From JBOFLG01 sp051657745 (lineage in GTDB: Bacteria > Actinomycetota > Actinomycetes > Actinomycetales > Dermatophilaceae), in assembly GCA_051657745.1 (NCBI GenBank), contig JBOFLG010000071.1:1-37265 (forward strand): 37,265 bases of DNA, given 5' to 3'. Below, in pieces: positions 21,829 through 29,437 of this stretch. Under the pieces are notes generated by a model. The model saw nothing but the letters and a program-made list of their open reading frames with translations, searched no databases and was not told the DNA's origin. Numbering within the stretch: position 1 is the stretch's first letter; every line of letters starts with the position of its first letter. The translations under genes and the position numbers were made by a program.

Positions 21829-24036
21829 CTACGTCACCGCGCCGGGCCGCCAATCGCGAGCGTCGGAGCGAATGTGGTGGGCGGTCAGGCCCGCCAGCAC
21901 CACGGCCACCACCACCGAGACGGTGAGTGCGACGACCGCAAGGACGGGCGAGGGACGCAGCACCCCGCTCTCGTACTGAAACCCGAGGGGCAGGAGGAGA
22001 TAGGACGCAGCGCCGAGGGCGGCTGACAGGACGACGGGAAGCGCGACATCCAGGGCCACATAGGTCAGGCGCCATCGAGTGCTACCGAAGGTCGCCGCGA
22101 TCCCGGCGAGCCGTTCAGCCCGCGATCGCGCCTCCGCCGCGAGCCCGCCGGCCGACACGAGGAGGAGAACAGCCGCCGCGATGGCTCCGTAGAACGAGAC
22201 CCACCCCGCGCGGACGTACGGCACGTGACCGCCGCCCACCCAGGAGGCGCCAAGTGGCTCGAGGTCGAGCCCGCCTTGCACGGTGGCGAAGCCGAGCCGC
22301 TGCAACTCACCGTGTGGGAGTTTTGTGCCGTCCGCGGAGAAGATGACTAACTGCGGCGGCGGGTCCTGGGCAGCCGGTGATGTGGTGACGCGCTCGACGA
22401 CGACGACTTCGGAACCCGCGGTACCGCTGATCAGGTCTGCGGTCCGCTGCACCGAAATGTCGCCCAGTGGAGCCGGCCCGGCCGTCGGGCATGGCAGCCG
22501 CAGGATCTGTAGGTTCGCGCAGGTGCCACCGACCCGGGTCTGCCCGGGCGAACCTGGTGGGTCGCCCGGCGGAATCGTCGACACCCAGAGGTGGCCGACG
22601 CCATCCGGCAGCGCACCGAGGAACCTGGCCAGGCCGTCGGGCGGGGCGCCGATCGTGGCGGTCAGCACGGAGCCGCCGACGCGTGCCTGCACCTGCTCGC
22701 CATCGAGGTATTGAGCGCTGAGCTGCCCGGTCCAGAGGTGGGCCTGGCCGACGAAAAGGAGAGCGAGGCAGGCCGGAGCCGCGACCCGCGCGACGCTCCG
22801 CGGGCGGCGTTGCAGGTACCGGCCAGCGACGATGCCCCCAGCCGACCCGGTGCGCGCCGACCGGTCTGCGACGGCTCGCCCGATCGTCGCGGTCAGCCGC
22901 GCGATCACCGCGGGCAGGCCGAGCATGACCAGCCCGACGCCCACCAGGTAGCACAGCACGCGCACGAGGGCGGCGTCCGCGATGACCGGCCCGAGGATGG
23001 CGAGCCCGGCACCAATGCTGAACGCCCACACCCACCGAGTTGGTTGCTCCTCGCGAGCCGCCGTGCGCCCCCGCATCCGGCGCGGCCTGGTCAGGGATGG
23101 GGCTCCGGCGACGAGCACACTCAGCAGGACGCCGGCACCGACGGCGAGCGCGACCCCGACTGGGCGGGCACGGTAGGCCGCCGGGTCCGAGACGAAACTC
23201 AGCCACGGCAGGCTGAACTGCACCGTGCACAGCAGCGCGACCACACCAGCCGCGCCGACCGCGCCGGCCATCAGGTACCTGCCGGCCGACATCACTCTCA
23301 GCACCGCGAGCTGCCCGGCAGAGGCGCCGGCGAGGGACAGGCTCGTCTCGCTCTCCAACTGCTGACGGCCGCCAACCCGCCGAGCCAGGAACAACGCCAC
23401 CAGGGCGCCGAACCCCAACGACGACAGGACCAGGATGGAGATATCAGCCAAGCGCGACGCGTTCAGCAGCGAGATCGAGTCCAGCGGGACCCGCACGCCG
23501 TCGCCCAACCACCCCACCGATGGGGTCAGGTCGTCGAGATCGACGGCGTCCGCGAACGGCCGAACATAGAGCCGCAACTCCGACGGGTCGACGAGGCCGT
23601 CGTCGCCAATGGTGCCGTCGACATCGCCGAACTGGCCCCGTCCGCCATCAGCATCCATCACGGCGAGCAACTGGGGCGAGGCAACCACCATTCCCGGTGC
23701 CGGCCACCGGCGCACCCCCGGAGGCGGGGGCGCGTCGTCGGAGGCCGGAACGACGACGACGACCGTCACCTGCTGGTTCGCCACTGAGACGGAAGAGTCG
23801 TTCCCGACATGAAGCCGTGCCTGCGTTTCGCTGGCCTCAATCGGCTGCAGCGACTCCTCGCGCCCGACCCGCTCCTCGGCGACCGCGTTCGCCAGGGCTA
23901 GGAGCACGAGGGAAAGAACCAGTAGTGCGGAAGCAATACCGGAGAGCACGCCGCGGAGGTGACGCTCCTGGTGCTGGCGTTCGATGGCCCGCGCGAGCCG
24001 CCGCAGCCCGACGACCGCATCGAGTACCGCGGCCAC
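21829..24036 (-). CDS. FtsX-like ABC transporter permease
   Basis: A 735-residue membrane protein. One N-terminal helix (GIASALLVLSLVLLALANAV) is followed by an extracytoplasmic domain of about 140 residues, then helix groups near 205-220, 255-300 and 330-370, a second outside domain, and three C-terminal helices (LTVSVVVAVVLAG). This two-module layout is typical of large FtsX/MacB-like permeases that extrude or mechanically transmit rather than import. No substrate can be named. GTG 24036 directly follows the stop of the ATPase gene, so translation is coupled. Confidence 0.85.
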   Translation of the reverse strand: MAAVLDAVVGLRRLARAIERQHQERHLRGVLSGIASALLVLSLVLLALANAVAEERVGREESLQPIEASETQARLHVGNDSSVSVANQQVTVVVVVPASDDAPPPPGVRRWPAPGMVVASPQLLAVMDADGGRGQFGDVDGTIGDDGLVDPSELRLYVRPFADAVDLDDLTPSVGWLGDGVRVPLDSISLLNASRLADISILVLSSLGFGALVALFLARRVGGRQQLESETSLSLAGASAGQLAVLRVMSAGRYLMAGAVGAAGVVALLCTVQFSLPWLSFVSDPAAYRARPVGVALAVGAGVLLSVLVAGAPSLTRPRRMRGRTAAREEQPTRWVWAFSIGAGLAILGPVIADAALVRVLCYLVGVGLVMLGLPAVIARLTATIGRAVADRSARTGSAGGIVAGRYLQRRPRSVARVAAPACLALLFVGQAHLWTGQLSAQYLDGEQVQARVGGSVLTATIGAPPDGLARFLGALPDGVGHLWVSTIPPGDPPGSPGQTRVGGTCANLQILRLPCPTAGPAPLGDISVQRTADLISGTAGSEVVVVERVTTSPAAQDPPPQLVIFSADGTKLPHGELQRLGFATVQGGLDLEPLGASWVGGGHVPYVRAGWVSFYGAIAAAVLLLVSAGGLAAEARSRAERLAGIAATFGSTRWRLTYVALDVALPVVLSAALGAASYLLLPLGFQYESGVLRPSPVLAVVALTVSVVVAVVLAGLTAHHIRSDARDWRPGAVT

Positions 24037-24711
24037 CTACGCCGACACCGCCATCGCGTCAAGCGCACCATCCGTCAAGGAGTAGCACCGGTCGGCGCGG
24101 GTGGCGACCTCGTCGTCGTGGGTGACTACCACCAGGGCCACCTGCTCGTGGCGCGCCAGCCCGAACAGCAACTCGCAGCAGTGGTCGCGGGTGCCTGCGT
24201 CGAGGTTGGCCGTCGGCTCATCGGCCAAGACCACCGCGGGCCGGTTCACCAGAGCCCTCGCGATCGCGACTCGCTGCTGCTCACCACCGGAGAGTTGTGC
24301 CGTGCGTTCGATATGGGCCGGAATACCCAACTGCTCCATGAGTTCCTCGGCGCGAGCCCGAGCGACACCGCCACTCAGCCCCGAGAGCAGCGCAGGGACG
24401 ATGATGTTCTCCGCCGGGCTGAGGTCGGAAAGAAGGGTATTGGCCTGAAAAACCACGCCGATCGTGGACCGCCGCAACGCGGTCAACGCTCGCGGTCGTG
24501 CGGTGGTGACATCGACTCCATCCACCACCGCACGACCACTGTCCGGCCGGAGCAGACCGAGAACCACATTCAGCACAGTGCTCTTGCCAGACCCGCTAGG
24601 CCCGACAATGGACACCGACTCACCGCTCGCCACCCGAAGGCTGGCGTTGCGCAGCACCGAGCGCTTCCCAAAAGTCACGCTGACGTTTTCCAACTGCAAC
24701 TGAGATGGCAT
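24037..24711 (-). CDS. ABC transporter ATPase, LolD/MacB type
   Basis: A 224-residue ATPase with Walker A GPSGSGKST, the Q-loop in VVFQANTLL, signature LSGGEQQR, Walker B VVLADEPT and switch histidine in VVTHDDE. It belongs to the LolD/MacB/FtsE-like group that works with FtsX-like permeases, here the next gene. ATG 24711 is chosen because the family starts at LQLENVSVTFG and GGAG lies nine bases upstream; the open frame continues a little further. The stop abuts the permease start. It follows the small secreted-protein gene by 23 bases, so the three may form one transcript. Confidence 0.93.
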   Translation of the reverse strand: MPSQLQLENVSVTFGKRSVLRNASLRVASGESVSIVGPSGSGKSTVLNVVLGLLRPDSGRAVVDGVDVTTARPRALTALRRSTIGVVFQANTLLSDLSPAENIIVPALLSGLSGGVARARAEELMEQLGIPAHIERTAQLSGGEQQRVAIARALVNRPAVVLADEPTANLDAGTRDHCCELLFGLARHEQVALVVVTHDDEVATRADRCYSLTDGALDAMAVSA

Positions 24712-24734
24712 ATTTTCTGACTCCGGCCGAATTG

Positions 24735-25091
24735 TCAGCGCTCGAACCTCGAGCAAGTATCGGGAACAAGATTAAATTGAACGCACGCCTGGACCTCGGT
24801 GATCGAACTTGCAAGTTCGATTCGTGTCGCACTTCGGCATCCAGACTTGTTATTTACTCGCTCGACGACCCCAGACTTCGAGAAATTACCGTAAACCCAA
24901 TTGCCGTCGCAGGCGTTGTCGCCCACGTTGGCAATCCGATAGCCGGACCCGCTGTTGAATGCTGAAGCAGCGTTCTTTGAACCACCAGACTCTACCTTCG
25001 CGTAGGCATAGTCGGCAGCGGCAATAGCCGGAACTGACATCGCGACGCCCGCGACGAGGACCGCCGCGACTGACTGACGAAGTTGGCGCAT
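24735..25091 (-). CDS. Small secreted cysteine-containing protein
   Basis: A 118-residue protein. ATG 25091 follows GGAG with seven-base spacing. Residues 1-26 are a signal peptide (VAAVLVAGVAMSVPAIAAAD). The mature part has four cysteines (ACDGN, SGCRS, QACVQ, DTCSR), which could form two disulfides, and a GSGYRIANVG repeat-like turn. It resembles small actinobacterial secreted proteins of unknown role. It lies 23 bases before the ABC ATPase gene in the same direction, so the transporter may handle it or respond to it; only context supports this. Confidence 0.7.
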   Translation of the reverse strand: MRQLRQSVAAVLVAGVAMSVPAIAAADYAYAKVESGGSKNAASAFNSGSGYRIANVGDNACDGNWVYGNFSKSGVVERVNNKSGCRSATRIELASSITEVQACVQFNLVPDTCSRFER

Positions 25092-25102
25092 GAAGATTCT
25101 CC

Positions 25103-25162
25103 GATCGACAGATTGAGCCGATCGACAGATTGAGCCGATCGACAGATTGAGCCGATCAACAG
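25103..25162. repeat. 17-bp tandem repeats just upstream of the secreted-protein start
   Basis: GATCGACAGATTGAGCC repeats exactly at 25103, 25120 and 25137, with a partial fourth at 25154. The tract begins 12 bases before ATG 25091 on the minus strand and abuts its ribosome site. Seventeen is not a multiple of three and the tract is upstream of the start, so it is a leader or operator element. Each unit contains CGATCG-type palindromes at the junctions. Confidence 0.95.
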
Positions 25163-25370
25163 AAGATTTTCCCTCCGAGATCAAACCTAGTACTGGACGT
25201 ATCCGCGCCGCAACCCACCCCCCGGCGACTCGCCTCGAAACACCCCACCAATGGCCACGCCAGCGGATGCATCCTGAAGCACAGGGTGACGGAGCGAGTG
25301 CCGCGCACGAGTCGCCGAGTCGACCGGAAATGGACAGACAGCAGATGACGCCCGCACCCCGAGGGGCGCA

Positions 25371-25649
25371 GCGGCATCCGAGGATCGCTGCGCGAGAGGG
25401 GGACTCAGTGGCGGTGGCCCGCACGGGCGGCCGGCTCCTCTTCCTTCTTTCTCGACCACAGAGGTGTCGGTGGTGAGCACCATCGACGCGATCGAATCCG
25501 CCTTGCGCAGCGCCGACCCGGTCACCTTGACCGGGTCGGAGTACCCACCCGTGGCCACGTTCCAGCCGGGCTCGAACTCGAGCTTGTTGGCGAACGCGAC
25601 GTAGCCCTGCAGTCCCGCCTTCTCGGTGATCCAACGCAGCGGCTCGGCC
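25371..25649 (-). pseudogene. Degraded copy of the groEL 3' end with its downstream flank
   Basis: This matches 27069-27383: the last ~95 codons of groEL and ~33 bases after the stop. On the minus strand it still reads DPVKV, ADSIASMVLTTDTSVVEK before the frame fails. A 24-base deletion at CCGGGTCGGAGTAC relative to the intact gene lies between GGTC direct repeats, and one extra T disrupts the end. Sequence 25163-25370 to its left and 25650-25759 to its right hold nothing I recognise. Confidence 0.9.
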
Positions 25650-25759
25650 AGGATCGACGCAACCGGCTACCTGATGAGGGGCTGCCGGGCCGTCGCGCCC
25701 TCGAACAGGTCGTGCGCCACGTTCCCGCGCGACCCTGGCGTTGGCGGGCGCAGACATCG

Positions 25760-26476
25760 TTAAACTCCGAAGGGACGGGTCGGGACGAAAGAGACGAGAT
25801 CGGTGAGATCTCGACTGCGGTCGTACTGGCGCAGCAGCTCGACGTAGCGTCGCTTGTCGACGTCCCAGTCGTACTCGGCGAGACCAGGCTCGGCCGCCTC
25901 GTCGCCATTCTCATCGTCGAGTTGCGCGGCGATGTGAACGAGGTCGGCGAGTAGTCGGCTGCTGCGTCCGTTGCCGTCCACGAACGGGTGGACTCGAACG
26001 GCCTCCGCATGAACGACGATGCCGAGGTCTCTCGGAGTCCAGTCGTCGGTGTGCTCCCAGCGGTACCTGAGGTCGTCCATGGCGTTTCGCAATTCGACGG
26101 CGACCTGCTCAGGTGGGACGCCGATGTTCACCTCGGTCGTCCGGTAGGCGCCCGCCCACGTCCAGATATCCGCGTAGAGCCGATGATGGAGCGCCTTGAG
26201 GAAAACGTCGGAAATCAGCGTCGCGACATCGACTCGCCCACGCCCGAGGACGACACCCGCACCGACCACGTATTGGCCGTCGGCTGAGACGGTTTCGGTC
26301 CCGGCGACGACTGCGGCGGTCAGGTCCTCCGTCACCGGCGCCTGCAGGCCCTGCTCGAGGTCATAGACGGCGACCTTCGTCGCAGAACTGCCGAGTGCGG
26401 CCTTGGCTTCGGGCGTGAGCCACTGAACTTCATCGCCAGGGACAGATGTCTCGCCGTACCCCGGCTCGAGCGGCAT
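25760..26476 (-). CDS. Fic/DOC-family protein
   Basis: A 238-residue protein. The Fic active-site motif HPFVDGNGRSSR lies near residues 160-171 with the catalytic histidine, acidic residue and anion-nest arginine all intact; TWAGAYRTTEVNIGV and the flap region precede it. Family members transfer AMP or other phosphate groups onto protein hydroxyls. ATG 26476 is chosen because it overlaps the upstream small gene as TAATG; the open frame continues further but lacks similarity. I see no clear S/TxxxE(G/N) inhibitory motif inside the protein. It lies between the two groEL ends, i.e. in the accessory island. Confidence 0.88.
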   Translation of the reverse strand: MPLEPGYGETSVPGDEVQWLTPEAKAALGSSATKVAVYDLEQGLQAPVTEDLTAAVVAGTETVSADGQYVVGAGVVLGRGRVDVATLISDVFLKALHHRLYADIWTWAGAYRTTEVNIGVPPEQVAVELRNAMDDLRYRWEHTDDWTPRDLGIVVHAEAVRVHPFVDGNGRSSRLLADLVHIAAQLDDENGDEAAEPGLAEYDWDVDKRRYVELLRQYDRSRDLTDLVSFVPTRPFGV

Positions 26477-26628
26477 TAGCGCGTACGTGTCTTTCGGGAG
26501 ACGTACGCGGCCACCTCCGGAGACCGCTGGAAATCGGTTGGAACAATGCGGCGCTCGAGTTTGGCCGACGCTGTGGTCGAGCGCGCGGCGAACCGTGCGA
26601 TGGCGTCCTTCGTCGTCCGCGCTGCCAT
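26476..26628 (-). CDS. Small partner (possible antitoxin) of the Fic protein
   Basis: A 50-residue protein, MAARTTKDAIARFAARS to SRKTRTR, basic and predicted helical in its first half. ATG 26628 follows AGGAGG at ideal spacing, and the stop overlaps the Fic start (TAATG), strong evidence for a translated, coupled gene. Fic toxins often have a small upstream inhibitor with an S/TxxxE(G/N) helix; here the nearest is SAKLER, which does not fit fully. It could be an antitoxin of another type or a DNA-binding partner. Confidence 0.65.
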   Translation of the reverse strand: MAARTTKDAIARFAARSTTASAKLERRIVPTDFQRSPEVAAYVSRKTRTR

Positions 26629-26775
26629 GGCTCCGCCTCCTGTTGCCTCCGATGCTCGTCAAAGGATACGTGCCCCGCCAACCTGGCATGGCGTACCACT
26701 CGACAGGCGCGCCACCGGGCCCGGGCGCTGGACGGCCGGCCGTGACTCAGCCGGTGGTCGAGCGAGCACAACATG

Positions 26776-27050
26776 CCGACGCCGCCCGCTGGCACCGGGC
26801 ATGTCGTACTCGCTCGACGGAGGCGCCGAGACCATCCGTGCGGATGCCGCCCGCTGGCACCGGGCATGTCGTGCTCGCAGGACGGAGGCGCCGACACCAT
26901 ACGTGCGGATGCCGCCCGCTGGCACCGGGCATGTCGTGCTCGCACGACGGAGGCGCCGAGGCCACACGTGCGGATGCCGCCCGCTGGCACCGGGCATGTC
27001 GTGCTCGCACGACGGAGGCGCCGAGGCCACACGTGCGGATGCCGCCCGCG
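26776..27050. repeat. 65-bp tandem repeat, four copies plus a partial
   Basis: Units begin at 26776, 26841, 26906 and 26971, with 15 bases of a fifth at 27036; the later units are nearly identical and the first is the most diverged. Each unit contains GCCGCCCGCTGGCACCGGGC and the hairpin GTCGTGCTCGCACGAC. Sixty-five is not a multiple of three, so the long frames here on both strands are artefacts. The gap 26629-27101 contains no gene otherwise. Confidence 0.95.
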
Positions 27051-27078
27051 GCCACCGAGGTGGCGCGGGCGGCATCCG
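27036..27078 (-). terminator. Long hairpin after groEL
   Basis: CGGATGCCGCCCGCG plus GCCACC (27036-27056) pairs with 27059-27078 with a single bulged base, about 20 base pairs. It begins 24 bases after the groEL stop codon on the minus strand. It is the probable groESL terminator. Its outer arm is the beginning of the 65-bp repeat unit. Confidence 0.7.
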
Positions 27079-27101
27079 GTACCGCTGTGCGAGAACGAGA
27101 C

Positions 27102-28715
27102 TCAGTGGCCGTGGCCGTGGCCCGCACCGGCAGGCGCCGGCTCCTCTTCCTTCTTCTCGACCACCAGGGTGTCGGTGGTGAGCACCATCGACGCGATCGA
27201 CTCCGCGTTGCGCAGCGCCGACCGGGTCACCTTGACCGGGTCGATGACGCCGGCCTTGACCAGGTCGGAGTACTCACCCGTGGCCGCGTTCAGACCGTGG
27301 CCGGGCTCGAGCTCGACCACCTTGGCCACCGCGACATAGCCCTGCAGGCCGGCGTTCTCGGCGATCCAGCGCAGCGGCTCGGCCGCCGCCTTGCGCACGA
27401 TCAACGCGCCGACCGCCTCGTCGCCCTCGAGCTCCAAGCCGTCGATGACCTTGACGGCCTGGAGCAGAGCGGAGCCACCACCGGCGACGATGCCCTCCTC
27501 GATGGCCGCCCGAGTCGCCGAGATGGCGTCCTCGATGCGGTGCTTCTTCTCCTTGAGTTCGACCTCGGTGTGCGCGCCGACCTTGATGACGCACACGCCG
27601 CCGGCCAGCTTGGCGAGGCGCTCCTGCAGCTTCTCGCGGTCCCAGTCCGAGTCGGTGCGCTCGATCTCCTGCTTGATCTGGTTGACCCGGCCCTCGACCT
27701 CGGCGTGGTCACCTGAACCGTCGATGATCGTGGTGGTGTCCTTGGTGACCACGACGCGGCGCGACTGGCCGAGCACGTCGAGACCGACCTGGTCGAGCTT
27801 GAGGCCGACCTCCTCGGCGACGACCTGACCACCGGTGAGCACAGCGATGTCCTGGAGCATTGCCTTGCGGCGGTCGCCGAAGCCCGGCGCCTTGACCGCG
27901 ACGACGTTGAACGTGCCGCGCATCTTGTTGACCACGAGCGTCGACAGCGCCTCGCCGTCGACGTCCTCGGCGATGACCACGAGCGGCTTACCGGCCTTGA
28001 CGACCTTCTCGAGCACCGGCAGCACGTCGGCGATCGCCGAGATCTTGCCCTGGGTGATGAGCACGTAGGCGTCCTCGACGACGGCCTCCATGCGCTCGGG
28101 GTCGGTGACGAAGTACGGCGAGATGTAGCCCTTGTCGAACTGCATCCCCTCGGTGAACTCGAGCTCGGTGCTCGCCGTCGATGACTCCTCGACGGTGATC
28201 ACGCCGTCCTTGCCGACCTTGTCGAACGCGTCGGCGATGGTGGCGCCGATCTCCTCGTCCTGCGCCGACAGCGACGCGACCTGGGCGATCTCGTCCTTGG
28301 ACTCGATCTCGCGGGCGGTGCGCAGCAGTTCGTCGTTGACCGCCTCGACGGCCTTGTCCATCCCGCGCTTCAGCCCGGATGGCGCGGCGCCGGCGGCGAC
28401 GTTACGCAGGCCTTCCTTGACCATCGCCTGGGCGAGCACGGTGGCGGTGGTGGTGCCGTCGCCGGCGACGTCGTTGGTCTTGGTCGCAACTTCCTTGGCG
28501 AGCTGGGCGCCGAGGTTCTCGTAGGCATTCTCGAGCTCGACCTCACGGGCGATGGTGACACCGTCGTTGGTGATCGTGGGAGCGCCCCACTTCTTGTCGA
28601 TGACGACGTTGCGGCCCTTGGGGCCGAGCGTCACCTTGACGGCATCAGCGAGCGCGTTGACCCCGCGCTCGAGCGACTTGCGGGCGGAGTCGTTGAACTC
28701 CAGTTCCTTGGCCAT
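27102..28715 (-). CDS. groL: Chaperonin GroEL (60 kDa)
   Basis: A 537-residue chaperonin subunit of normal length. It has MAKELEFNDSARKSLERGVN at the start, the ATP site GPKGRNVV and DGTTTATVLA, and the C-terminal VVEKKEEEPAPAG region. The end is GHGHGH rather than the GGM repeat, the histidine-rich form frequent among one actinobacterial GroEL paralogue group (GroEL1). It forms the folding chamber with GroES. It lies 177 bases after groES with an intercistronic hairpin. Whether another groEL exists elsewhere cannot be seen here. Confidence 0.98.
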   Translation of the reverse strand: MAKELEFNDSARKSLERGVNALADAVKVTLGPKGRNVVIDKKWGAPTITNDGVTIAREVELENAYENLGAQLAKEVATKTNDVAGDGTTTATVLAQAMVKEGLRNVAAGAAPSGLKRGMDKAVEAVNDELLRTAREIESKDEIAQVASLSAQDEEIGATIADAFDKVGKDGVITVEESSTASTELEFTEGMQFDKGYISPYFVTDPERMEAVVEDAYVLITQGKISAIADVLPVLEKVVKAGKPLVVIAEDVDGEALSTLVVNKMRGTFNVVAVKAPGFGDRRKAMLQDIAVLTGGQVVAEEVGLKLDQVGLDVLGQSRRVVVTKDTTTIIDGSGDHAEVEGRVNQIKQEIERTDSDWDREKLQERLAKLAGGVCVIKVGAHTEVELKEKKHRIEDAISATRAAIEEGIVAGGGSALLQAVKVIDGLELEGDEAVGALIVRKAAAEPLRWIAENAGLQGYVAVAKVVELEPGHGLNAATGEYSDLVKAGVIDPVKVTRSALRNAESIASMVLTTDTLVVEKKEEEPAPAGAGHGHGH

Positions 28716-28827
28716 GGGTGTCCTTCGGGTGGGGATGACGGGCGCGCACCGCGCCGGTTCCGCGCGCCCAGGCAGGGCGTGGGGTTCGTGCGTGGGCGGG
28801 TGCGCGAGGATCGAAAGAGGAAACGGA

Positions 28828-28870
28828 GCGCGCCCCGGTGGGCACCCGGGGCGGGGCCACCGGGGCGCGC
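28828..28870 (-). terminator. Intercistronic hairpin between groES and groEL
   Basis: GCGCGCCCCGGTGG (28828-28841) pairs perfectly with CCACCGGGGCGCGC (28857-28870), a 14-bp GC-rich stem with a 15-base loop, 22 bases after the groES stop. It could terminate part of the transcripts or act as a processing or stability element that changes the GroES:GroEL ratio. Confidence 0.7.
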
Positions 28871-28892
28871 GTCACGTCATCCGAGATGCTGG

Positions 28893-29186
28893 TCAGCCAA
28901 CGACAGCGAGGACGTCGCGAGCGGAGAGGATGAGGTACTCCTCCCCGCTGTGCTTGACCTCGGTACCGCCGTACTTGCTGTAGATGACGCGGTCGCCGAT
29001 GTTGACGTCGAGCGGCACGCGGTTGCCGTTGTCGTCAATGCGGCCTGGGCCGACCGCGAGGACCTCGCCCTCCTGGGGCTTCTCCTTTGCGGTGTCCGGG
29101 ATGACGAGACCGGACGCGGTGGTCTGCTCGGCTTCGAGGCTCTTGATGACGATGCGGTCCTCGAGCGGCTTGATGGAAACCGACAC
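28893..29186 (-). CDS. groES: Co-chaperonin GroES (10 kDa)
   Basis: A 97-residue co-chaperonin: SIKPLEDRIVIKSLEAEQTTASGLVIPD with the mobile loop, then EGEVLAVGPGR, GDRVIYSKYGGTEVK and the C-terminal EEYLILSARDVLAVVG. It caps the GroEL ring. GTG 29186 is chosen because GGAGGAG lies seven bases upstream; frames reaching further upstream run through the CIRCE sites. It is the first gene of the heat-shock operon with groEL. Confidence 0.97.
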   Translation of the reverse strand: MSVSIKPLEDRIVIKSLEAEQTTASGLVIPDTAKEKPQEGEVLAVGPGRIDDNGNRVPLDVNIGDRVIYSKYGGTEVKHSGEEYLILSARDVLAVVG

Positions 29187-29286
29187 GGTGTGCTCCTCCC
29201 CCACGATGGGGTGGGTCGAAGTGGACGGGACTCGCGCGCCCAGGCCGTTCTCGCCGTCGCGGGGGTCGATAGCAGCCCAGGGTGCG

Positions 29287-29313
29287 CTAGCACTCGCCGA
29301 GGGTGAGTGCCAA
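29287..29313 (-). promoter_or_regulatory. CIRCE operator, promoter-proximal copy
   Basis: CTAGCACTC-N9-GAGTGCCAA, a 7-of-9 inverted repeat matching the HrcA-binding CIRCE consensus. It lies just downstream of the -10 box, over the expected transcription start of groES. Confidence 0.92.
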
Positions 29314-29320
29314 TACGACA

Positions 29321-29350
29321 AATCTAGGTTCGCCGTTGGCACTCGGTCAA
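29321..29350 (-). promoter_or_regulatory. Probable groESL promoter
   Basis: On the minus strand TTGACC (29350-29345) and TAGATT (29326-29321) are separated by 18 bases. The -35 box lies in the loop of the upstream CIRCE and the -10 box sits between the two CIRCE sites, so HrcA on either would block polymerase. Confidence 0.65.
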
Positions 29351-29362
29351 CTCGAGTGCCAA
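29336..29362 (-). promoter_or_regulatory. CIRCE operator, upstream copy (perfect)
   Basis: TTGGCACTC-N9-GAGTGCCAA is a perfect 9-9-9 inverted repeat and a close match to the CIRCE consensus. It overlaps the -35 region of the groES promoter. Confidence 0.95.
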
Positions 29363-29437
29363 TCATTGCGGGCTGATCGGCCCGGAACCTGCTCCCGGCG
29401 GGTGGCAGATGGTGCGGCAGTGGCAGGATGATCCGTC

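Noticed and set aside
26776..27050. CRISPR array
   Set aside because: The 65-bp units are contiguous with no unique spacers and no cas genes are nearby.
26487..27716. 409-codon plus-strand gene over the 65-bp repeats and groEL end
   Set aside because: The repeat unit is not a multiple of three, frames are open on all sides, and half of it is antisense to groEL.
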